Shown in pieces: positions 1 to 5,468 of a stretch of 13,933 nucleotides of DNA (the stretch's first letter is position 1; each line of letters begins with the position of its first letter). The translations under genes were made by a program, and so were the position numbers. Under the pieces are notes generated by a model. The model saw nothing but the letters and a program-made list of their open reading frames with translations. It was not told where the DNA came from and did no database searches. The stretch is taken from contig JBFHGJ010000136.1 in assembly GCA_041583135.1 (NCBI GenBank), forward strand, positions 1-13,933, written 5' to 3'. Origin of the DNA: JABSOG01 sp041583135 (GTDB taxonomy: Bacteria > Pseudomonadota > Gammaproteobacteria > Enterobacterales > Alteromonadaceae).

Positions 1-203
1 GGTACCGTGTTCATTGGTCAAACGAGCAAAGTATCACGCTAGCAGATCCTTATTTTTTATTACTGGTAGCCAAAATGGGTGGTCTAAGGTGAGCGAACGC
101 TTTTTGACCGGAAGCTTTATTGCCGAGGATATTTTTGCTAGGTAGTGACGATTTCAATTTTGTTAAGGAAATGACAGAAGAAATTGCAAGAATAATAAAT
201 TAA
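1..203 (+). pseudogene. Possible decayed 3' end of an unidentified gene
   Basis: No intact gene is present, but protein-like text can be read on the plus strand in two frames. Frame 3 reads LADPYFLLLVAKMGG up to a stop at 90-92. Frame 2 stays open from the left edge to a TAG at 143-145 and reads KVSERFLTGSFIAEDIFAR at its end. Frame 3 then resumes as GSDDFNFVKEMTEEIARIIN and stops at 201-203. Homopolymeric T runs near 52-57 and 132-136 are plausible sites of frame change. I do not recognise the family. It could be a frameshifted gene tail cut by the window edge, or chance open frames in AT-rich DNA. Confidence 0.22.
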
Positions 204-318
204 GTCTTTTGTAAACTAGACTTCCCTCGGTTGATTTTAGGTATTTATATTACCCTTTTATTGAAACTCAATTGCCGAAATCAAATAATTATAACTCTTA
301 AATTATGCTACTGGCTCC
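204..318. other. AT-rich intergenic stretch, no gene seen
   Basis: This short AT-rich stretch separates the possible gene remnant on the left from the stop codon of the HEPN-like gene. I see no convincing hairpin with a T-run, no promoter pair and no repeat in it. Confidence 0.5.
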
Positions 319-783
319 TCATCTAAAGGGGGGATTGTTTAGTGCAACCTTTAACGCTAGCTTTACAGCTCTTTCGGCATCTAACTGTAATTTATCCTGA
401 TCTCGTCTGTATTCTTCACTGCTAAGTCTAAAGTCTTTTGAATGCCTTTCGCCATGCAGTAGCTTGTTTCGTCTATTTCTCAACCAATCCCAGTCCACCC
501 AGGCATTTAGCTCGTCAAGGCATGATGGCTTCATTTTCCATTGGCCAATATGAGACAAATGGACTTCTACAATTGCCACAGCGATAGCTACTGTTGCAAC
601 CCAAGCACCGGCGCAAAAACATCGTTCCAATTCCCACTTTAAGCTACCCACATGTTGATTGGAAAATGAACCTTTTTCATTGATGCACTCGAACCAAATC
701 TGGTCGTAGATATTCCTTCTATGCTCCCAAATATCCTGGTGAGGTACTGATGGTATATATTCATATTTTTTACTATCTTGCAT
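319..783 (-). CDS. Hypothetical protein, HEPN-like
   Basis: This is a 154-residue protein of unknown function. It has a short Ala/Val-rich helix at about residues 58-75 (GAWVATVAIAVAIVEVHL), then a charged segment with RNKLLH at residues 105-110. That is an R-x4-H pattern preceded by basic residues, as in HEPN-type helical domains (toxin RNases, DUF4145-like and related proteins). The end is a charged, probably helical tail. The match is by eye and the domain call is inference. The hydrophobic helix is too short and too closely packed against charged residues to call a membrane anchor. The ATG at 781-783 has no clear Shine-Dalgarno sequence. Base composition is more AT-rich than in the NRPS genes, so it may be flanking genome or an accessory insertion. 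No partner nucleotidyltransferase is visible beside it. Confidence 0.6.
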   Translation of the reverse strand: MQDSKKYEYIPSVPHQDIWEHRRNIYDQIWFECINEKGSFSNQHVGSLKWELERCFCAGAWVATVAIAVAIVEVHLSHIGQWKMKPSCLDELNAWVDWDWLRNRRNKLLHGERHSKDFRLSSEEYRRDQDKLQLDAERAVKLALKVALNNPPFR

Positions 784-813
784 GAAGTCATTCTACAGAA
801 AAGAATTTAATTA

Positions 814-842
814 TTTACATGGTCATTGTAATACTTTAGCAA
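814..842 (-). promoter_or_regulatory. Candidate promoter of the HEPN-like gene
   Basis: On the minus strand a -35-like TTGCTA (842-837) is followed after 17 bases by a -10-like TGTAAA (819-814), about 30 bases upstream of the ATG at 783. Each hexamer matches 4 of 6 consensus bases, so this is only a candidate. Confidence 0.3.
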
Positions 843-879
843 CCCAAAATAACTAGCAGCGGTCTTGCTCAAAAACACC

Positions 880-914
880 AAAAAAGGCCCCAAACATCAA
901 ATGTCGGGGGCCTT
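880..914 (-). terminator. Rho-independent terminator of the flavoenzyme gene
   Basis: On the minus strand, AAGGCCCC (914-907) pairs perfectly with GGGGCCTT (891-884). An inner ACAT/ATGT pairing (904-901 with 897-894) extends the structure, and a run of six T follows (885-880). It begins about 30 bases after the TAG of the flavoenzyme gene at 946-948. It should end that transcript and insulate the HEPN-like gene. Confidence 0.88.
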
Positions 915-945
915 GCATTATGAAGATCTCACGGGTGTAGGCGCA

Positions 946-2529
946 CTAGCACTCTGCTAGTTGGGGTTGTTCATCACATTGTGTCAACAGGCTCATCGAA
1001 ACGGCTAAATAGGCACTGAGTGGCAAGAAGTGCTCTTTTTCCAGATCCCACACACCAAACAGGTTTTCGATGACGTGGTGTTCGGAAACCTTTTCACCGT
1101 CAATATATTGTTCAATCACCGGATGCAAGAAGTTGCTGGTATCGGCTTTGTCCACTTCGTGCCCGGCCGGTCTGGTCACATCAAACGGGTCACTGACAGT
1201 GTCGCCAAAGGCCAAGGTCACTACAAAGTAACGACCGTTATTGGCTGCCAGTTTCTCCATCACATAGTCTTTGGGGATGTCCATGTAGCAGTCAACTTCA
1301 TTGTTGCCGTTTACAGCATAGTAGCCGCACATGAAGTTGGTTTGCTGCCACAGTGCGCCTGAGCTGTTGATATCGGATAACATCTGGCGGGCCAGAATAT
1401 CGGCATTGAGCGCAACGGTCTTGGCCGGAATGGCATCTCCGTGGTTGCGTTTGGCCAAAATGGTATTGAGTGCCTTGACGTTGTAGCGGAAGCCGTGGAT
1501 AAAACCTGAGTTGGCTTTCTTGTAGTCGCGCATCTGTGTGACGGTGCCAATGAAAAACATGTTGTCATTGTTAACCGACTCCCACTCAGAGGTTTGTTCG
1601 GGGAAGCGATTATTAATGACCATTTTCGGCTTGCAGCTGTCATCAAAAATACTGCTTTCCAAGCCAAAACCTGTACAGCAGATCACTTCATCATATGTCA
1701 ATACTTCTTCTTCATCGGCTTGATGATAGCGGAAGGTTACCGCCAGTTTGTCACCGCGCTTTTCAATGGCGAGGATATTGGCATCCAATACCGCATTTTG
1801 TGATTTAAGCTGGTAGGTATCCAAGAAGTTGTTGTTGACCGCACGAAGGTTGCCGACAAAGTGGGTTTTCCACGCCAGTTTCAATGGTGTCGGGCTGCAA
1901 ATGTGGATCAATCTGGCGGCCGGTATCAGGTGGTCGGCGGTTTCAAAGCCAGAATTCCCTTTGCCGATAACCAAAACCGATTTGTCAGCAAAATGCTCAA
2001 GCTCGGTGGAAACATCAGCATACTGAGTTACCAGTTCAATGCCCGGGATATCCGGCACATGTGGCTTGCCTACGCCGGTGCCGACAATTAAATTGCGGCA
2101 GTTGAATACATCACCGTTTTGGGTGGTCAACTGATAGCCATTGGCAACTTTACTGACCCTCACTACATTAGTGTCATATTGCACAGCCAACTGATAATGA
2201 CGGACAAAATCACTCAGGTAGCGGCACATGTTATCCGGATGGGGAAAGTATTGTTTGTCATAGTCGGCAAACCACAGCGCATAATCATCGGTTAATAAGG
2301 AATTCCAATCATGACGTAATTTCAGTTCTGGTTCGGTTTCGCCACTGTAGACTTTATTGATGGAAATCAACTTGCGGTGCTTGGGATAAACCGCAAATGA
2401 GCTGCCTGCATCGGCGCCTTTATCGAGGATGAGATAATCCCGTTTGTCCCTAGCTAGGTAATAGCCCAATTGTATCCCAGCAGGGCCTGCACCCAATATC
2501 AAATATTCTACATCTCTAACCACTTTCAT
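946..2529 (-). CDS. FAD-dependent oxidoreductase, FOXRED2/FMO-like
   Basis: A 527-residue soluble flavoprotein with two dinucleotide-binding folds. The N-terminal GAGPAG (residues 13-18) fits FAD binding and GKGNSG (189-194) fits NAD(P)H binding. The segments HRKLISINK (51-59), LRHDWNSLL (71-79) and NFLHPVIEQY near the C-terminus resemble FOXRED2-type proteins, relatives of class B flavin monooxygenases. I do not see a clean FxGxxxHxxxW/F fingerprint, so Baeyer-Villiger or N-hydroxylating activity cannot be assumed. There is no signal peptide or membrane segment. The ATG at 2527-2529 has GGAGT (2545-2541, minus strand) 11 bases upstream, a slightly long spacing. The gene is transcribed divergently from the peptide exporter and carries its own terminator. 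In this setting it is a candidate tailoring oxidase for the NRPS product or a precursor; the substrate is unknown. Confidence 0.88.
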   Translation of the reverse strand: MKVVRDVEYLILGAGPAGIQLGYYLARDKRDYLILDKGADAGSSFAVYPKHRKLISINKVYSGETEPELKLRHDWNSLLTDDYALWFADYDKQYFPHPDNMCRYLSDFVRHYQLAVQYDTNVVRVSKVANGYQLTTQNGDVFNCRNLIVGTGVGKPHVPDIPGIELVTQYADVSTELEHFADKSVLVIGKGNSGFETADHLIPAARLIHICSPTPLKLAWKTHFVGNLRAVNNNFLDTYQLKSQNAVLDANILAIEKRGDKLAVTFRYHQADEEEVLTYDEVICCTGFGLESSIFDDSCKPKMVINNRFPEQTSEWESVNNDNMFFIGTVTQMRDYKKANSGFIHGFRYNVKALNTILAKRNHGDAIPAKTVALNADILARQMLSDINSSGALWQQTNFMCGYYAVNGNNEVDCYMDIPKDYVMEKLAANNGRYFVVTLAFGDTVSDPFDVTRPAGHEVDKADTSNFLHPVIEQYIDGEKVSEHHVIENLFGVWDLEKEHFLPLSAYLAVSMSLLTQCDEQPQLAEC

Positions 2530-2660
2530 TTTTATACTGCACTCCAGAGCTTTTGTTCACGTCGAAATGTCGAACCCGGCGGCATTCATCGTCCAATAAA
2601 AAACCGCAGGTCGTTTAGGTCGGCAATGCCGCAATTTCGGGGTAGTCAACCACAACACAA

Positions 2661-2692
2661 CCGAGGCTCAAGGGTAAACCCAACAGCCTTGG
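2661..2692. repeat. Nested inverted repeat in the divergent promoter region
   Basis: CCGAGGCT (2661-2668) pairs with AGCCTTGG (2685-2692) over eight positions with one G-T wobble. A GGG/CCC pair (2672-2674 with 2679-2681) lies inside the loop. No T-run follows on either strand, so it does not look like a terminator. It could be an operator or a leader structure of the flavoenzyme transcript. Confidence 0.35.
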
Positions 2693-2732
2693 CAAACAAG
2701 TGAATTATGAGCTTAATCTGTTGATATATAAT

Positions 2733-2761
2733 TTGATTTTACCAATCACTTAAGGTATAAA
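2733..2761 (+). promoter_or_regulatory. Sigma70-type promoter of the ABC exporter
   Basis: TTGATT (2733-2738) and TATAAA (2756-2761) are separated by exactly 17 bases. Transcription would start near 2768 and leave a leader of about 78 bases before the ATG at 2846. The hexamers match 4 of 6 and 5 of 6 consensus bases at ideal spacing. Confidence 0.6.
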
Positions 2762-2833
2762 CCTTGCGCCCAAAGCAGTCTTTGTCAGCGAACAAAAACG
2801 CTGGTTAGGCATAATAAAGCGAAAGTCAATTTT

Positions 2834-2839
2834 GGAGGA
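2834..2839 (+). promoter_or_regulatory. Strong ribosome binding site of the ABC exporter
   Basis: GGAGGA ends six bases before the ATG at 2846-2848, a near-ideal Shine-Dalgarno match that fixes the start codon of the exporter. Confidence 0.85.
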
Positions 2840-2845
2840 ACTGCA

Positions 2846-4492
2846 ATGCTTGGAGCATTGATATCGGAGTATCGGGGACGTTTGATTGGCGCTTCAGTTG
2901 TCAGCAGCCTCAGTGCAGTAACCGGCATAGTGTTGTTGATGTTGGTCAACAATGAAATCACCGCTTTACAACAAGACACGGGCAGCGACATCACCGTCAA
3001 GGTGCTCACCTACGCAATAGCGGTTCTGGCGCTATTTTTCATTAGTTTTTTCTCCCAGTTTACCCTAACCAAACTTAGCACTTCCTTAGTGTGCAGGCTG
3101 CGTGGCTTGATGCTCAAGCGGGTGCTGGGCACCGAATACGCCACATTGGACAAGTTGGGCGGTCACCGAATTCTGGCCACATTGACCACAGATGTCGGCA
3201 GTATTTCTTCTGCCTTGGCGATTTTGCCGGTATTTGCCTTTAATGTGACCAGCGTGGTCTTATGCTGCTTATATCTTTTGTATCTGTCACCCCCGTTGTT
3301 TGCCATTTTGCTAACCATTCTGGTGAGCTCGATTTTTGTCTCCAAGTTCCTCACAAAAAAAGGATTGAAGCATTTCAAAAGTCTGCGTGAGCGAGAAGAC
3401 GAACTGCACAACAGCTTCAAAACTCTGGTTGATGGCGCCAAGGAATTGAGCATCGATGCCAGCCGCAAGGCATTTTTCTATGAATGCCAAGCCATGCCCA
3501 ACCTCGAAAGCGTCCGAGATGCAGATATCACGGCCAAAACCTACTTCACCCTGTATCAAAACTGGCTCAGTACCATGCTGTTTGTGGCACTGGGTGTATT
3601 GGTCTTTGCCGCCGGTGCATTTATCGCTGTCAGCATGGAAGTCTTGGTTGGCTTCGTGGTGGTGGTCACCTATCTCACCGGTCCTTTCGCCTTTATCACC
3701 ACGGCGGTGCAAGGCATCTCCCGTGGCCGGGTTGCCTATGCCAAAATCAACAAACTAGACCTCAATCAACTAACAGACTATCAACACCAAGCCAAACCAC
3801 CTGAAGCTTTGTGTGAACAGTGGCAGCGCATCAATATCAAACAACTGCACTTTCAATATCGCAACAGTGAAGATTTTGATTTCAGCGTAGGACCGGTGGA
3901 TCTGCAAATCAATCGGGGGGAATTGCTGTTTATCTGCGGCGGTAACGGCAGCGGCAAATCGACTTTCGCCAAGGTGTTGGTTGGCCTATATGAACCCGAT
4001 GAAGGCAGCATTGAACTGGGCAATACCCAGATCACGGCACAGAACCTTGAGTGGTACAAGCGTCATTTTTGTACGGTGTTTTCCGACTTTTATCTGTTCG
4101 ATCATATCCTCGACCGCCATGGTAACCCGGTCACTGATGACAGCCTCAAATATCATCTCGAAAAACTCCAGCTCGACAAGGTCGTAAACATCAAAGAAGG
4201 CCGCTTTTCCACTACCCGATTATCTCAAGGTCAGCGCAAACGTCTGGCGTTGCTGCAAGCCTATGTGCTCGATGCGCCCATCTATGTGTTTGACGAATGG
4301 GCCGCAGACCAAGACCCGCATTTTAGAAAATACTTCTATACTGAGTTGCTGCCACAACTCAAGTCCCGTGGTAAAACCGTTATCGTCATAAGCCATGATG
4401 ACGGCTACTTCAACATCGCCGACCGGATCTACAAATTTGACAACGGCAAAGCCATGTTGTTGCAATCCTTACCAGAGGCAGTGTCTGCCTGA
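2846..4492 (+). CDS. Cyclic-peptide export ABC transporter, permease-ATPase fusion
   Basis: A 548-residue inner-membrane half-transporter with a fused ATPase, the usual layout and length of the SyrD/PvdE cyclic-peptide and siderophore exporter family; it should work as a homodimer. Hydrophobic segments lie at about residues 12-34, 53-72, 122-146, 150-168, 240-262 and 264-286, consistent with six membrane helices. The ATPase domain has Walker A GGNGSGKST (365-373), signature LSQGQ (459-463), Walker B IYVFDE (479-484) followed by a D-loop at 488-490, and the switch histidine in ISHDD (His517). All catalytic motifs look intact. It has its own promoter and a strong ribosome binding site. It lies between the divergent flavoenzyme gene and the convergent JmjC/cupin-NRPS genes, which supports export of the peptide to the periplasm as its job. 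The family is clear; the cargo is inferred from context. Confidence 0.93.
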   Translation: MLGALISEYRGRLIGASVVSSLSAVTGIVLLMLVNNEITALQQDTGSDITVKVLTYAIAVLALFFISFFSQFTLTKLSTSLVCRLRGLMLKRVLGTEYATLDKLGGHRILATLTTDVGSISSALAILPVFAFNVTSVVLCCLYLLYLSPPLFAILLTILVSSIFVSKFLTKKGLKHFKSLREREDELHNSFKTLVDGAKELSIDASRKAFFYECQAMPNLESVRDADITAKTYFTLYQNWLSTMLFVALGVLVFAAGAFIAVSMEVLVGFVVVVTYLTGPFAFITTAVQGISRGRVAYAKINKLDLNQLTDYQHQAKPPEALCEQWQRINIKQLHFQYRNSEDFDFSVGPVDLQINRGELLFICGGNGSGKSTFAKVLVGLYEPDEGSIELGNTQITAQNLEWYKRHFCTVFSDFYLFDHILDRHGNPVTDDSLKYHLEKLQLDKVVNIKEGRFSTTRLSQGQRKRLALLQAYVLDAPIYVFDEWAADQDPHFRKYFYTELLPQLKSRGKTVIVISHDDGYFNIADRIYKFDNGKAMLLQSLPEAVSA

Positions 4493-4499
4493 ACGTATT

Positions 4500-4525
4500 A
4501 ACCGGGTTCAGCCGAACCCGGTTTT
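4500..4525. terminator. Hairpin terminator between convergent genes
   Basis: ACCGGGTTC (4501-4509) and GAACCCGGT (4514-4522) form a perfect 9-bp stem, extended by A4500-T4523, around the loop AGCC. On the plus strand TTTT follows (4522-4525), eight bases after the exporter stop codon at 4490-4492. On the minus strand the T-run is weaker (TTAAT), but the position about 10 bases beyond the JmjC/cupin stop at 4533 suggests it serves both genes. Confidence 0.8.
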
Positions 4526-4532
4526 CACTTCC

Positions 4533-5468
4533 CTATATCGGCCACCAGTTTTCATTGGCCAGCTTGCGGCTAATAGTGCTCTTAGTCACATGATAGTGTA
4601 GTGCCAGTTTGCCAATACCTGACATTTGCCTGCGCAGCTCCTGCATGACAGGGTCCTGCCAATCCCCCATTCTGCGGGTTGGCGTTTTAAAGCAATGCGC
4701 CAAAGTCACGCCCGGTTGGTGATCAACAGGGTCAACACCATGCCACCAGAACGGCGGAATATACAGGGTATCCCCTTGCTCCAGCACTCCTTCGAGTATC
4801 GGCAGTTCGCTGTCTTTAGGGAAATAGCTGCGACCATTGGGCATATGATGAACATTGGCTTTGATAAACGGTGCATACACAGGCCACTGTTTTCCTGTCA
4901 ACCTGAACAGGGAAATGCGCTTCGACCCCACCAGTTGACTGGTGATGGTTTCATCCGTGGTATGGTAATGCCATTCGGTGGACAGGTTCTTGTAAATAAA
5001 CAAGCGGTTTTGGGGATAGAACAACGGTCGTTTGGCAGCCCGTTCATCTAGGAACGGATATTGGCCTAAATCCGCCTTCCATTTGTCCGGTATCGCAATA
5101 GAAGGCATCCCAAAAGTGTCATCTTGATTGAGCGTTCTTATCTTATCCAAAGACCGCGCCAGCGTGTCTTTTTGCCGGTAAGGGATGCCCGGCACCGAGT
5201 TGAATGAGGTGGCTATGGTGGTCTTTTCGTCTTCACACAAGCCCTCAAGATAACCGGCTTGATGCCACTTTTGCACCGCTGGCCAGTTGCTGACCCCCCC
5301 TTTGATCACCAAAGGCTGGTGTTTGCACACGTATTCTGTCCAAAATGTTTCCGGGTCTAGGGCATCGACATGAACCGAAGGCAACGGCTTGACATCGCCC
5401 GGTACCAGATCAATCACCTTGACCACCTTGTTATTATTTACTTTATCCACGCTAATCTCGCTCTTCAA
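4533..5468 (-). CDS. JmjC/cupin-8-like protein with altered metal triad and HTH-like tail
   Basis: A 311-residue protein with the outline of Fe(II)/2-oxoglutarate JmjC/cupin-8 hydroxylases: PLVIKGGVSNWPAVQKW (residues 52-68), then a barrel with GDTLYIPPFWWHGV (232-245). Against FIH-type enzymes, recalled from memory, Thr164, His167, Lys183 and His243 fall where co-substrate and metal ligands lie. The acidic ligand of His-x-Asp is His169, giving His-Tyr-His. Residues 285-304 resemble a helix-turn-helix. The frame begins with TTG at 5468, overlapping the NRPS end by 17 bases, with no clear ribosome binding site. A GTG at 5450 just after the NRPS TAG is an equally possible start; both precede the domain. 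The gene is probably co-transcribed and translationally coupled with the NRPS. Its likely role is hydroxylation of a residue of the peptide, but the altered triad makes activity uncertain. Confidence 0.82.
   Translation of the reverse strand: MKSEISVDKVNNNKVVKVIDLVPGDVKPLPSVHVDALDPETFWTEYVCKHQPLVIKGGVSNWPAVQKWHQAGYLEGLCEDEKTTIATSFNSVPGIPYRQKDTLARSLDKIRTLNQDDTFGMPSIAIPDKWKADLGQYPFLDERAAKRPLFYPQNRLFIYKNLSTEWHYHTTDETITSQLVGSKRISLFRLTGKQWPVYAPFIKANVHHMPNGRSYFPKDSELPILEGVLEQGDTLYIPPFWWHGVDPVDHQPGVTLAHCFKTPTRRMGDWQDPVMQELRRQMSGIGKLALHYHVTKSTISRKLANENWWPI

Larger units (their letters stand above)
2530..2845. promoter_or_regulatory. Divergent promoter region between flavoenzyme and exporter
   Basis: These 316 bases separate two divergent genes and hold no credible gene. 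Visible elements are a sigma70-type promoter toward the exporter (2733-2761), a short perfect inverted repeat CGGCA-A-TGCCG near 2621-2631, a nested inverted repeat at 2661-2692, and a 5-bp hairpin CAGCG/CGCTG at 2786-2803 in the exporter leader. No convincing promoter toward the flavoenzyme was found. I see no Fur-box-like or lux-box-like sequence. Confidence 0.55.

Noticed and set aside
1..6. The window begins exactly at GGTACC
   Set aside because: This is a KpnI site and may be a cloning boundary. The same hexamer occurs inside the window (5400 and 13382 regions), so it has no biological meaning by itself.
1030..1362. 110-codon plus-strand frame opposite the flavoenzyme
   Set aside because: It is antisense to a clearly conserved flavoprotein and its translation shows no domain.
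2470..2703. 77-codon plus-strand frame in the divergent region
   Set aside because: It starts inside the flavoenzyme gene, shows no family features and lies across control DNA. I consider it chance.
2721..2737. Direct repeat TTGAT with 12-base period near the exporter promoter
   Set aside because: Only two copies of five bases, overlapping the -35 element. This is expected by chance in AT-rich promoter DNA.
2711..2760. Possible Fur box that would make this a siderophore locus
   Set aside because: The AT-rich stretch near the promoter does not match the inverted GATAAT pattern, and no hydroxamate- or catechol-forming gene is visible in the window.
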